A DNA stretch of 64,000 nt, taken from assembly GCF_022581195.2 (NCBI RefSeq), contig NC_061482.1, positions 16,430,001 through 16,494,000 of the forward strand, read 5' to 3'. This stretch comes from Helicoverpa zea (lineage: Eukaryota > Arthropoda > Insecta > Lepidoptera > Noctuidae). The number at the start of each line of letters is the position of its first letter. The first letter of the stretch is position 1. The notes beneath the pieces are model-generated. The model searched no databases. It was given only the letters and a program-made list of their open reading frames with translations, and had not been told where the DNA came from. This document shows, piece by piece, positions 1 through 11,500 of this stretch. The translations under genes were made by a program, and so were the position numbers.

Positions 1-82
1 GATGTGGCTTTGTAAGATATCTAATTTATACAGATCCTTTTTGGTTAGGCGCTCCACCCACTGCACCGCGCCCCGTCGCTTA

Positions 83-259
83 GGGTGCGTATACACGGTG
101 CATGTAGCTGATGCGCAAGTGACAAGTGACAAGAGCACGCGGGTGGGTATTTTGCTTTGGTACTTGTGCAAATCGCTGGACCAACACGTTTTAAAAATGC
201 AAGTAAACCGTGCATGTGCTTCAACATGCGCAAGCTACTTGCACCGTGTAGATGCACCC
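83..259. mobile_element. MITE, PIF/Harbinger-like
   Basis: A 177-bp element whose ends are inverted repeats of about 40 bp beginning GGGTGC. Both ends share the tract ACACGGTGC and a GTAGCT motif. It is flanked by TTA on both sides (80-82 and 260-262). A 3-bp TTA target duplication and G-rich ends are typical of PIF/Harbinger MITEs. It has no coding capacity. Superfamily assignment is by TSD and ends only. Confidence 0.75.
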
Positions 260-594
260 TTAGCGCGGGATGGCAGATTCTACCGTTGCAAATTCTCGTG
301 CATTTCCGCGTCGGCAGTGTATTGTGCTAGGCGAGATTTCTATATAAATTGAACTTGGATACATTGGTAAAATCTGTCATCCTGCGCTACGCGACGGGTA
401 GCGACGCAGTAAGCAGAGCGCCTAATTTAATCATTTAAAACAGGAGCAGTTAAATGTAAAATTCAGATGTGAATATTTGTCCTATAAAACAACGCATTGA
501 AGATATGATTAATGCTACTGTTTCCCTTATTCTGATTTTTAAATCAACGTTATTATGGAGCGGGGCCGTCATTCAAGAAAAGAAGAAATGATCA
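260..594. other. No recognised feature
   Basis: Sequence between the MITE and the LINE remnant. It includes a short GC-rich stretch near 390-420 (TGCGCTACGCGACGGGTAGC). I see no gene, RNA or clear repeat boundary here. Confidence 0.4.
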
Positions 595-1403
595 GAGCCG
601 TGATCTGGACTCTGCATTACTACAAGCCGATCTTGATAGATTGGCGGACTGGTGTAGTACAAATAAAATGAATTTAAATGTCTCCAAATGTCATCGTATG
701 CATTTTACCCGTAAAAGAAATACACAAATTAATAATTACACATTAGATCAGCAAACGTTACAACACGTAGAGTACATTCGGGATTTGGGAATTGTATTCG
801 ATAAAGAACTAAAATTTGACAGACACGTAACAAAGATAATATCAAAGGCATTCAAAGTGCTCGGTTTTGTCCTGCGTAATAGCAAAAACTTTTTCAAGGC
901 CTCTACTAGAATTAAATTGTACAATACTTTAGTCCGCCCTTTACTTGAATACAATAGTAGCATATGGAATCCTCACTATGAAGTCTACACTAAACGCCTA
1001 GAAAGCGTACAAAGACGTTTTCTATATCATCTTTGTTACAAAGACCGCCTGGCTAGAAAAGTCGCGAACTATAGCCTAAGACTACAGCACTATAAAATAT
1101 CCGCCCTTGCAGACAGGAGAAAAGTTTTAGACCTCACATTCCTCCACAAACTGTTTCGTGGGGCTATCGACTGTCCTGAGCTTCTTGGTAAGCTGCAGAT
1201 AAACACACCATCTCGTTTGCCGAGGAAGTGTAGCTATAAATCTTCTTAATGTGCCAGGATCTAAAACCAACCTTGGTCACTTCGCCGTTCTGCCAAGGCT
1301 CTGTAGAAACTACAATGAATTAGCAAAGAACCACAACCTAGATATTACCCGTAAGATGTCTGTATATAAAAAGGACCTACGGCTCATATTGTCAAAATAT
1401 TAA
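595..1403 (+). pseudogene. Reverse transcriptase C-terminus, jockey-like LINE
   Basis: Encodes the thumb and C-terminal part of a LINE reverse transcriptase. Visible landmarks are DWCSTNKMNLNVSKC (the segment that follows the YADD motif in this family), YIRDLGIVFDKELKF, and LYNTLVRPLLEYNSSIWNPH. The frame is open upstream to about 595, but the catalytic YADD region is missing. It is open to the TAA at 1247-1249. A shift into the next frame then continues with LGHFAVLPRLCRNYNELAKN and ends at the TAA at 1401-1403. One frameshift plus the missing catalytic core make it a dead copy. The clade (jockey/CR1 group) is judged from these motifs, not from a search. Confidence 0.75.
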
Positions 1404-1699
1404 TATTAATTTTTCTAAATGTATCTATATTATTATGTTCGTTTGTATTTTATACTTTTCCTACTATGTGTTTTGTTTTATGTGTTTTTATTGTGTTTTT
1501 TGTTTTTATAATTTATAAATTAAGTACTAAGTATATTGATGTCAATTTTTTTTGTAGCATCTGGTTATCATTGAGTAAATGCTGTGGTTTCCTGTAATTG
1601 GGGGAACACAGTAATCAGTTCCTATGTACCTATTTGTGTTTAATGTAAGTGACCTGTGTATCCTCTGCTGGAAATCCAATAAATAAATAAATAAATAAT
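595..1699 (+). mobile_element. 5'-truncated jockey-like LINE, with 3' UTR
   Basis: A non-LTR retrotransposon fragment that keeps the end of its reverse transcriptase frame (to 1403), about 270 bp of 3' UTR, and a tail of TAAA repeats ending near 1699. The 5' truncation is typical of incomplete target-primed reverse transcription. A SINE inserted immediately after the tail (1708-1988). Confidence 0.75.
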
Positions 1700-1707
1700 A
1701 TATTGAT

Positions 1708-1988
1708 ATAATGTTGACGACCTCGATGGCGCAATCGTCACCATGCCGGACTGCCGAACCTGAGGTCCCGGGTTCTATTCTCGGTTCGGTCGACATTTGT
1801 GTGATGAGTATGCTTGTTAGCCGTGGTCTGTGTGTTATAATATGTATTTATAAATATGTATATATGTAGCTATATGTAGTTTATCAGTTGTTTTAGCACC
1901 CATAATACAAGTTAATTAATAACTTACCATGGGGCTAACCGACCGTGTGTGAAAAGGTGTCCCGACATTATCCCGAACATTATAATAT
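1708..1988 (+). mobile_element. tRNA-derived SINE with 11-bp TSD
   Basis: The head has a pol III A-box-like TGGCGCAATCGT and a B-box-like GGTTCTATTC. The body ends in a segment with AGCACCCATAATACAAG and CATGGGGCTAACCGACCG. AATATATTGAT flanks it at 1697-1707 and 1989-1999, a clean 11-bp duplication as expected for a LINE-mobilised SINE. The family looks like a common lepidopteran SINE; the exact family name is not assigned. Confidence 0.75.
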
Positions 1989-2000
1989 AATATATTGATT

Positions 2001-2080
2001 AATTAATTTATATATTTGTACAATTAATTTATATATTTGTACAATTAATTTATATATTTGTATAATTAATTTATATAATT
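2001..2080. repeat. 21-bp AT-rich tandem repeat
   Basis: Nearly four copies of a 21-bp unit (AATTAATTTATATATTTGTAC and variants), directly after the SINE and its TSD. Likely a local slippage expansion. Confidence 0.8.
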
Positions 2081-2344
2081 ATTAAAGGACAAACAGCAAA
2101 AAAGTTGTACAAAGATATATTCACTAGACACTTTTGATGTGTGTATTCTAAATCCTTTTTGAAGTGAAAACTTCTTTAGCGGCGTTGTCCACTTTTTGTG
2201 ATAGGGAAAAAAATATAAACTCGCTATTACGAAACCGAGAGATTTCAAAGAACATAAGACGTTCGTAGGTAAGAGAATAGACGAACGACATTTCGTTGTG
2301 TCCGTGTGTATATAAGCTATTTCAATCTGCATTACTTGTACGGA
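2081..2344. other. No recognised feature
   Basis: Low-GC sequence without a convincing frame. It contains the tract CCACTTTTTGTGATAGGG but nothing I can assign. Confidence 0.35.
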
Positions 2345-2445
2345 GTGCATGGAACAAAGCGAGCCTGTCGTCTCTTATGGGACGGAGGGACGGTGAGCTA
2401 TCAGAATCTCATCGCCCAAATACCCACGCTTAATTTAAATTTTGC
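2345..2445 (-). repeat. R1-type LINE 3' UTR fragment
   Basis: The stretch with GGGACGGTGAGCTATCAG and CGCCCAAATACCCACGCT matches the 3' UTR of the R1-clade LINE copy at 14652-15788 (GGGACGATGAGCCACCCG, CCCACAGACCCACGCCTA), read on the minus strand. It joins the GC-rich core that follows. The same join occurs at about 12850. Confidence 0.6.
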
Positions 2446-2760
2446 CGGGCCTGTGTCACACACCAGTTGCAGTGCGCAGGTCGTAGCGCACAGGGCGCGG
2501 GGTGCAGCCGGGATATGCGCGGCGCGGAATATCGATTGACCTGATTGTTTAAGGCCGCTCCGAGTGCGGTGCAGACCCTGGCAGTTGCCGCGGAGTCTCA
2601 GAAGCGCACGGTGCTGCGCTATACATTGTTTTTTAGTTGTGTGTCCCTTGCATTCCCTGACAAAGTGATGATAACAATTCCTGCAAAGTGAAGGATCTTT
2701 AGGATTATATCTTCTGGGTATGTAATTTATTTAAGACTTGCTTTTGCCCCTTTTTTTTCG
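2446..2760 (+). repeat. Isolated copy (copy 0) of the GC-rich array core
   Basis: Same core as in the array at 12.8-21.3 kb. Order: TTTTGCCGGGCCTGTG, a GC-rich stretch, GATTGACC at 2534, AAGGCCGCTCCGAGTGCGGT, CAGTTGCCGCGGAGTCTCAG, TTTTTAGTTGTGTGTCCC, TGATGATAACAATT, then a donor-like GGGTATGTAATTT with GT at 2718. It lies about 10 kb from the array and runs into an R1-clade LINE on the same strand. It lacks the TGACGTCA palindrome, like array unit 1, whose left flank is also R1 3' UTR. Confidence 0.75.
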
Positions 2761-2844
2761 ATTTCAATTATTTCAATTCGCTAGCGATATTGAGGTAGTT
2801 TATGAGCTTATATTTGCTTATGTACTACTTACCTCAGGTGTGCT

Positions 2845-3340
2845 GCTGCTGCCGGAGATTCTACGCGGGAGTCATGCGGTCCATGGCCCTTTACGAGTCC
2901 CTGGTATGGGCACATGCACTCCGTAAACTTGCCTCATAGTTATATGGCTAATCCGGTGGTAACCGCACTATCTCCCGCGAAGCAGCTGACCCACCATCGA
3001 ACTGAAGGCGAGGGTCCTCTCGCGCCTGAACGACTGGTCCGAGGAAGCAGGCAACGTCGGGGGAAACCCTGTTGCTGTGACGACCTGTCGCTAAGCGGAC
3101 GGTCTTCCACCGCGATCTCATGGTGGCACGCCACAATATTGGTGATAAGTCCCCTCTTTGAGGAATGGCTCTGGAGGAGTCATGGCGCCTTCAACTACCG
3201 CGTGACGCAGGTCCTCACCTACCGCGTGAGGCAGGTCATCGGACACGGCTGTTTCGGGAGGTACATGCACTCAACCTCGAGGAGGATATTAGCCCGGCCC
3301 TCGTTGACCTGGTAGAGCGACTGACAATTCGAACCTGTCT
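2845..3340 (+). pseudogene. R1-clade reverse transcriptase C-terminus
   Basis: Frames give FYAGVMRSMALYESLVWAHA, then SPLFEEWLWRSHGAFNYRVT and GHGCFGRYMH. These match the end of R1-type ORF2, where a CCHC zinc knuckle follows GHGCFGRYLHRIG. Here the knuckle is lost by frameshift. A 21-bp direct duplication (TACCGCGTGA.GCAGGTC) near 3197-3238 adds extra residues between RVTQVLT and GHGCF. The copy is non-functional. Confidence 0.75.
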
Positions 3341-3622
3341 TCCCAGACTCTGCGGTTTAGGTGGAAGACACTACGGGCGCCGGGAGTCGAGAGAAAACTC
3401 CCGGCCATCGTAGGCGTGGGTCTGTGGGCGTCTGGGCGATGAGTTTCGGGTGACTCATCGTTCTTACGTGACCTATGAGACAATAGGCCCGTTGTTCACG
3501 GCACGCTTTGTTCTACGAGCTCCTCAAGAAGAGTCAACAAACCCCGGAGGGCGTCCTGCGCGATGCAACTGCGTGTGGCACAGACGCGGCAAAATTGAAA
3601 TTTAAATGTGGTCTAAAGCTTT

Positions 3623-4216
3623 GGTTTCCTAGGAAAGCGGTGCCGTCATATAGCGGCCGTAATACAGCGGTGAATGACGTCACTAGAACGTTGTCTATGT
3701 AAAAGAAATGGGGCGGTTTCCTAGAAAGCGGTAACGTACACCGTAACTTCAAAAAGCGGTGCCGCCATTTGCATGACGGCCGTCTTGACGGTGTCAGATG
3801 GTTTGGTGAACGTTTTATTGAAAGCGGTGAAGCTTTTTTAATCCGTATTTGTGTTTTTTTTTCGGAACAACGTAAAAAATGAGTTGACCAACTCTTGGAG
3901 CAGCGAAGACGACGAAATTTTAATAGATTTCGTTCGTAACCACGAAGCAATAAATAATATAAAAAGTAAAGATTATAGAAAAAAAAACAACTAAAACAAA
4001 ATTGGTGTCGTGAAATTTGAGAAATATTAAATAAAACAGGTTAGTAAGTATAATACAACTAAAAAAAAGTTTATGACGTGTGTTAAAACGGCCGTGGAAC
4101 TTTCCACATGTCACCACCGTAAAGACACAGTTTAAATATATGTAGAAAGACGACCGTCTTTTTGCGTCCGTAATATTACGGCCGCTATATGACGGCACTG
4201 ATTTCCTAGGAAACTC
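3623..4216. mobile_element. Non-autonomous DNA transposon with ~40-bp inverted ends
   Basis: Left end GGTTTCCTAGGAAAGCGGTG and right end (reverse complement) GAGTTTCCTAGGAAATCAGT; both continue with GCCGTCATATAGCGGCCGTA. AAGCTTT flanks it at 3616-3622 and 4217-4223, a probable 7-bp TSD (8 bp with one mismatch, which would suit hAT). The interior repeats variants of AAAGCGGTGCCG. Longer frames inside do not resemble a transposase. It sits in the 3' UTR of the R1-clade LINE. Confidence 0.75.
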
Positions 4217-4375
4217 AAGCTTTAGGCGTAGGTCTGTGGGATTGTTCGAATGAGTTATCGCGACCCTGGTACTTAAAGGGCTTAAGAAGGAACTTGATGG
4301 GTTTTAATCAGTATGACTCTAACACTCCCACACTCTGCACCTACAGCGAAAGGGGTCATTTGATAATTTCCAAGT

Positions 4376-4824
4376 TTTTGGAATGAAACTGACAGAACTG
4401 TGGTATTCTTTTTCTAGGTACGCGAATTTGATATAAAGTTACGTTTTAATAGGAATTTTATGAATATAGATTCTCGATAACATTTCTCTAGCTAGTCGAA
4501 GATCTCCTTTTCAGTAACAAAATTTAAAAAAAAGTCGCTTCGCTCGCGCTTTTGCGATTGCAAACTAACATAAAACAAGGTTCTGCTCAGGCATAGTCAC
4601 GTTCGCTTCGCTCGTGCAGTCTGTTACTACTTCATTTGTGTTTTGTCCCCAAGCTTCGTGAAACTCGCGCCGGCTTCGCTCGCGCATTTTGAAGATATTG
4701 ATCTTTGTTTTTCTTATTTTTTTATTTATTGCTCGCGCATTTTTTTCTCAACAAACCATCTGATTTCTGCTGCATTCTTCCCAAACTTAAGAAATAAAAC
4801 GCGCTCGCGACTTTCTTTAATATC
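4376..4824. repeat. AT-rich spacer with repeated CGCTTCGCTCGCGC motif
   Basis: Variants of the motif CGCTTCGCTCGCGC recur near 4536, 4607, 4675 and 4731, separated by AT-rich sequence. This looks like part of a dispersed repeat, but no termini are visible and no gene was recognised. Confidence 0.4.
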
Positions 4825-5028
4825 GCGTGCACACTAAAAAGATTTAGTCGGCCGATAGTTGATTTTTGTTCATAAATCAGAATGAATATGAAAGAAAGTA
4901 CCCACGTAACAAAGATTACTTATTTATTCGATATCAGACTGACTAAAAACTTTGATGCAATTCACGATTTTCTAAAAAAAAAATTAGTTCCTACCAAGGG
5001 CCAACTAAACAGTTTGAAGTGTGCGCGC
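4825..5028. mobile_element. MITE with GCGYGCACACT ends
   Basis: Left end GCGTGCACACTAAAAAGATT followed by TAGTCGGCCGATAGTTGA. The right end reverse-complements to GCGCGCACACTTCAAACTGT followed by TTAGTTGGCC. The same AGTCGGCCGA/CAGTCAGCCGA ends recur in the MITEs at 21267-21483 and 22926-23056, so these look like one loose family. The BEL element inserted 50 bp downstream. Confidence 0.5.
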
Positions 5029-5077
5029 AGGCTGCTAATTGTTGCGCACTATATAATTGTTGTACATGAAAGTATAC

Positions 5078-5348
5078 TGTACGGTTACATGTCCGTACAT
5101 TTGTATTATTTTGTTATTTCTACTTATTTCGCTAATTCGGCACCTTACGTTAATTGAGGTCGATTAGCGGCGAGTGCGAAAGAGTGCACCGGCCGATACT
5201 GACGTCGCGTGTGATCCACTTTACTTTACTAAAACTTGTAACTTTGATAAGAATAAACAGTGAACTTAAACTATAACTTCTTCTGATTGCACTCCAATAC
5301 TCTACCTAACTACTACTCTACTGTCTGTGCGACGTAACACATCGTACA
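5078..5348 (+). repeat. BEL/Pao 5' LTR
   Basis: Begins TGTACGG and ends CGTACA, so the termini are TG...CA inside a 6-bp inverted repeat (TGTACG/CGTACA). Identical base for base to 12308-12578. It holds TGACGTCGCG and AATAAA-like signals (GAATAAACAG at 5250), consistent with promoter and polyadenylation roles in an LTR. Confidence 0.95.
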
Positions 5349-5366
5349 TTTTGGTCCTTCGACAAT
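5349..5366 (+). other. Putative primer binding site
   Basis: TTTTGGTCCTTCGACAAT begins at the base after the 5' LTR, where the tRNA primer for minus-strand synthesis binds. TGGTCC is complementary to a tRNA 3' end (GGACCA). The tRNA species is not identified. Confidence 0.55.
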
Positions 5367-5561
5367 AACACTTAGTGCTTCTGGTGACTTATACTGCGAT
5401 AGCGAATCGGTGGCTTGGCCTCCCACAAGCGGGTCTCACCAAGTCGATTGAGAAGTCGAATTTCGTAGTGGCGGTCTCGGAGCGCGCTGAGTATCCAGGA
5501 ACCAGCACCTAACTGAGGTATTGAATCTACTACAACTTACTATCATAACTTAACTAAGAAA

Positions 5562-8500
5562 ATGGGGTTAACGGCTCAAGAAGCTACTTTTGAGAGCATC
5601 AAGGCACTCTGTTCTAACTACAAAAAGGACAGCGCCAGCAGAAAGACGGAAAGCTACTTACAGCAACGTCTTGCTAAACTAGAACAACTGTGGGAAGAAT
5701 TTGAACATAGACACATAACAAAGCTAGAAGTACTTGAAGACAAGTCGAATATTAACTACTTCACTAACAAGGTTTATGAAAAAACTAAACAGCTGTACGA
5801 ATCGACTAAAAGTCATATGAAAGAATTACTATTTACTCAACAAAAGCAGAAGGAGTCCTTAGACGTCAATTTAATTGAGATTCTCCAAGATAAAGCTGAT
5901 GAGAAGACTAAAGAACTTATGGCTCAACAAGAAGCTAGATTCAAAGCGTTGAAAAGAGCTATGACGAAGATTGACCTTGAATTTATTACCGAAAAGTGGG
6001 AATTGGAAGATTGCGTATCAACTTTGAAAACTAAATGGGATTGTATTGAGAAGATACACTGGGAACTGGAAGGTGCGCTGAAAGATCAAAGCTTTAAAGA
6101 CGAATACATGCAGAAGTTTGAGGATATTGAAAACAGGTACGACAGTATTAGAAAAGCACTAAATAGTAAGATCTGGTCGAATGCTCATTACCAACGATCC
6201 GCGCCGAAAATTGAAATTCCTGAGTTCTCTGGTAACTATATTCAGTGGATTTCTTTCAAAGATATTTTTCTCGAAACTATTCACAACAATCCAACCATCC
6301 CTAAGTCGCAAAAAATGCAACATCTAAAAACTAAATTAAAGGGTGAAGCGGAACGCCTAGTACAGCATCTGTCAATAAACTCTGATAACTATGATTCATG
6401 CTGGGAGATGCTGATACATCGGTATGATAATCGCCGTCTTCAGTTTACCTCATTCATGAACGCCATGCAGCAATTACCCACGATTCAGCAACCGAATGCA
6501 TATAACCTGAAAAGGATGCACGGCAACATCAATGAAAGCTTGAACGGCCTCGCCAACATGGGAGCCCAAGTGTCCACTTGGGGACCGATTATTGTGCACT
6601 ATATGTCACAGAAATTGGACACCGTTACTTTTAACGAATACGTAAAAGAAATGAAGAATAACCGAGAAATTCCTGACCTACAAGAGTTTTTGTCATTTCT
6701 GGAATCAAAATTTCTAGCTTACGAGACTGTTAAAAGCTGCCAAAAGGACTCATTTATCCCTCAAAAGCAATATTTCAATAAACCTTATAACAAGAGTCTC
6801 AATGGCCCTAACAACAACTACAAGCCTTACAACAACAAATTCAACTTCATGAAAAAATCAACCTTATTAGAAGGCAATAAGGAGATTTCAAAAACATTTC
6901 ATGCGTCATATGGACAGTGCCCATTTTGCAGCGGTGATCACGTGCTGATGCGGTGCGATAAATTTCTTGACCTAGATTGCGCGAGTAGAAACAAAACAGT
7001 GGCAAAACTCAACGTCTGCAAAAATTGCCTATACAGTCACGGCTACGGAAAGTGCAACTCACCGAAAACATGTAAAGACTGCAATGCAAAGCATCATACA
7101 TTATTACATATGAATAAATATAACACTGAAACTTCTAGACAATTTACAGGGAATGATATCCAGCCTCGACCTTCCACATCAACTCAACAAGCTCATCACT
7201 TATCGACGAATGACATTGAAGTTCTTTTAACTACTGTTCAGGTCAAAATAAAAGCTGTTGACGGGACTTACGTCACGATGCGCGCGCTTCTGGATCAGGG
7301 AGCGCAAGTGAACTTAATGACTGAAAACGCTGCCCAACTGTTACGACTGCCGAGAACAAAACTAAACGCCACTGTCTCTGGAATAGGGTCAGCTGCTGGA
7401 AATTGCAGGGGACTGGTCAATTTGGACTGTCAATCCATTCACTCCGATTTCAAGTTTGAAGCTCAGGCTCTAGTTCTACAGAAAATTACAAACAAACTTC
7501 CTAACAACACCTTTAATAAAACTAACTGGACTCACCTCCAAAACTTAAAGCTGGCTGACCCGGACTTTAATAGGTCAAGCTCCGTCGACCTGCTGCTGGG
7601 GGCAGAGGTTTATTCCGAAGTAATCCTAGACGGTGTGCTGAAAGGGAATCAAGGCTCTCCAACAGCACAACATACTCACTTAGGCTGGATATTGTGTGGA
7701 AAACTCGAAACATTTCACTGCCACGTAGCTCTGATAGATACCACTGATCTGTCAAGATACTGGGACAGTGAAGATATAACCGTAAGCTCTGCAGATATTA
7801 GCCCAGAGGATAAGTGTGAAATCTTCTATCAAGAGACTACTAGAAGAGCTCCCGATGGGAAATACGTCGTCAAAATGCCTATGATGCAAAATTACGAACA
7901 ACAGCTAGGAAACTCAAAACCTACCGCAATTTCTCAGTTTTTACAATTAGAGAAACGGTTGAATAAAAATGAAAACTTATCACGCAGCTACAAAAACTTT
8001 ATGAACGAATATTTGCAATTACAACATATGAGACTAACGGCGAGTCGAGTTACGTCAGAAAACAATAACAATGAAAATTTCTTCCCGCATCATCCCGTAC
8101 TCAATGAGAACTCTAGCACCACGAAATTGAGAGTTGTGTTTAATGGTGCTCAGGTGACTTCAAGTGGAAAAAGTTTAAACAGTCTGATGGAAAAAGGACC
8201 TAACCTACAAAAGGACATTCAAGACTTAATACTTAAATGGCGAACGTATCAATATGTCTTCACGGCAGACGTCGAGAAGATGTTCAGATGCATCTGGCTT
8301 CATGAAGAACAACAAAACCTTCAGAAGATCATATGGCGCACGTCAGCTGATCACATGTTACAAGAATATGCTCTATGTACTGTAACATATGGTACAAAAT
8401 GCGCGCCGTGGCTAGCGATGCGAACGCTAAAACAACTTGCAATTGATGAGCGACACAATTATCCTGAGGCAGCAAATATTCTGGAAAATGAGCTGTACGC

Positions 8501-11500
8501 CGATGACCTCGTTAGCGGTCATAATTCGCTTAAAGCAGCAAAATACCTTCAAGCTGAACTTATAAAACTCCTAGAGGCAGGAGGAATGAATCTACGTAAG
8601 TGGACCAGTAACAACTCTGAATTATTGGAACATCTAAGTGAGGACAAAATTTTGAAAACTACTTTCAACTTTAAGCAGGAAGATTCCATGAAAACGTTGG
8701 GATTAGGCTGGAATCCGAACGCAGATACTTTCACTTTTAACTGGAAAATAGCTGAAAATAGCAAGAAACCGTTGACGAAACGAATTTTGCTTTCACAAAT
8801 ATCTCAACTCTACGATCCTATGGGGTTTCTTGCACCGATAACTATTTTATCAAAACTTATCTTTCAACGTGTATGGACAGAAAAACTAGACTGGGATGAT
8901 ACCTTGCCTGTTGACATACAGACTCAATGGATGAAGCTGAAAAATGAACTACCTGAGATAAAAAATATACAACTTAATAGATGGATCGGTAGTCATAATA
9001 ACAAAATCGATTTATTTGGATTTTGTGACGCCAGCGAAAAAGCTTTCGCTTGCGTTGTATACGCTCGTACAATGACCGAGTGTGGACAACCGCGTGTCAC
9101 ATTGCTGACGGCAAAGACTAGGGTTGCACCACTCACACAAAAGTTGTCGCTACCTCGACTTGAGCTCTGCGGTGCGCTACTACTATCCAAACTTATAGAC
9201 AAGGTGACTAAAGCACTTAAAGGCACAAGCGTAACGACATGGGCTTGGTCTGATTCTCAAGTAGTACTGGCATGGCTGCAAGGAGAACCATCTAAATATG
9301 AAAAGTACGTTGAAAATAGAGTATTGACTATTCGGAAGGTGATACCAGCTTCACATTGGTTATACATAGAATCTAAAAACAATCCCGCAGATTGCGCCAC
9401 TAGGGGCCTATACCCAAGTAAGCTACTCAACTTTTCTTTATGGTTTACGGGGCCCGAAGTGCTGAAAACTTTCCAAGTTGAAACTAACATCGAGCAAACA
9501 GTGAAATGCTTTACAACAAAAATTGAGGAAAAACAAGTAGCGACAGCCCTTAAACAATCGAACGACATAATAAATGAATTATTACAGAAACATAGTTCTT
9601 TAACTGTAGTACAACGAACTATCGCTTGGATTCTACGATTCTGCAAAAACGCACGGATTAGCAAACAAACAACGAAGAAAAATGACACCGAATCACATAT
9701 GTTGTCACCGTGTTACTTGAAACCGAATGAATTATTTATCGCTATGAATTTAATAACGCAGAAGGTCCAGAGATATGACTTTGAAACGGAATACGAATTG
9801 TTATCAAAAAATCAATTATTACCTAACAAGAGCCCACTTTGCAAACTGAACCCATACCTAGACGAGGATGGCGTTATGCGGGTTGGCGGTCGATTGAATA
9901 AAACTAATTTACCTGCGGGCGTAAAGAACCCTGCAATACTTTCGAAGACGGGCAGACTAACACTACTGATTATCTCGCAAGCTCATGCCGCCACACTTCA
10001 CGGAGGCGCTCGACTCACCCTCGCTTATATCCGCCAACGATTTTGGATAATAGGTGGTAACAGAGTCGTCAAAACTGAGATTCGCAAGTGTATTCGCTGT
10101 CACCGGTTCCGGTCCATCGAAAACCACCAACTCATGGCGGATCTTCCACCACAGCGGGTCAAACCGTCACGGCCATTTACACACTGCGGGATCGACTTCA
10201 CAGGTCACGTGGATGTTAAACTAAACAAAGGGAGAGGAGTGAAAACCTCCAAGGGCTATATTGCTATTTTTGTGTGCATGGCGACAAAAGCCGTTCACAT
10301 CGAGCTTGTGTCAGATTTAAGTACAGAGGCTTTTATGATGGCCTTTCAGAGAATGTGTTCAAGACGCGGGACACCACAAGTAATGTACTCTGACTGCGGC
10401 ACTAACTTCAAAGGAGCTTCCCGAATGCTGAATAGAGAGTTTGAATATTTTCTAAAGGAACTTTCTCCTGAGTTATTTAGTGAAGTGAGTAAAATGAAGG
10501 TGGAGTGGCAGTTCAACGCACCCGCCTGGCCGACCGCCGGGGGTCTATGGGAAGCAGCGGTGCGGTCGATGAAGCATCATCTTCGCCGTGTTCTAGGTGA
10601 GCAGAAACTCACCTTCGAAGAGTTTACTACCCTGCTAGCTAAAATAGAGGCTTGCATGAACTCACGGCCATTATGTCCGCTCACTGAAGACCCCGACGAA
10701 TTTTATCATTACCTAACACCTGGCCACTTTCTTACTGGCAGCCCTACGCTTACACTTCCGATATCAGACTATGAAGATGACCGGTATCTTAACATAAGAA
10801 AGAGATGGCAACTAACTGAACACATGTTCCAGAGTTTTTGGAGAACCTGGTCAAATGACTATCTAACTACACTGCAAACTCGTAGCAAATGGAGGAAAGC
10901 TACCCCGAACATAAAAAATGGAGATATCGTTTTAATAAGAGACAACAATATTCCCCCTGGGAAGTGGGCCATGGGTCGGGTGATTGAAGTTTATCCTGGA
11001 AGTGATGAACGTGTGCGAGTCACAGCTATTAAAACGCAAGCTGGCATAATCAAGCGACCAATTACGAAACTATCAGTACTACCGATTGAACGTGACAACA
11101 AGCAAATAGACGATTCAGCAAATCGAGGCGCGATTCAGGCCAACTATACAACAAAACCTAAAGCAAGGCAGTATCAAACTGGAAAGAGTAAAGGTTTCAC
11201 CATGTTTACAACACTTCTTACACTATTTGTTCTGCTTATGAGTACAAACGGTTTGACCGTAGAAGACTCAGGAAATAACGTTCAAGTTGCCAACCTTGGA
11301 AGAAATCGTCCTTTATATTATGAAACGGTTGGAAAGGCACAGTTGATACATGATGAATGGAGACTTTTGATGTATTATAACCTCACAACTTACTGGAGCG
11401 GAGTTGAGAAGCTGCAAACCTACCTGCAAGGACTATCGGGACTATGCGATAGATTGGACCCACGGTACTGTAAACCCACACTTGGACAACTTTCGCATGA

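Larger units (their letters stand above)
2845..4375 (+). mobile_element. R1-clade LINE, 5'-truncated, interrupted
   Basis: A plus-strand relative of the minus-strand LINE at 14652-15788. The coding end runs from about 2845 to 3340, followed by 3' UTR. The UTR is interrupted at 3560-3622 by a reversed piece of the GC-rich core (GATGCAACTGCGTGTGGCAC, CGGCAAAATTGAAATTTAAA) and at 3623-4216 by a DNA transposon. The UTR then resumes (GGCGTAGGTCTGTGGGATTG) and ends near 4375 (GAAAGGGGTCATTTGATAAT). Confidence 0.75.

Noticed and set aside
2..352. 116-codon frame at the window start
   Set aside because: It spans a whole Harbinger-type MITE; no protein family features.
3534..3950. 138-codon minus-strand frame
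   Set aside because: It crosses the junction of an R1 UTR and a DNA transposon, so it is composed of two unrelated repeats.
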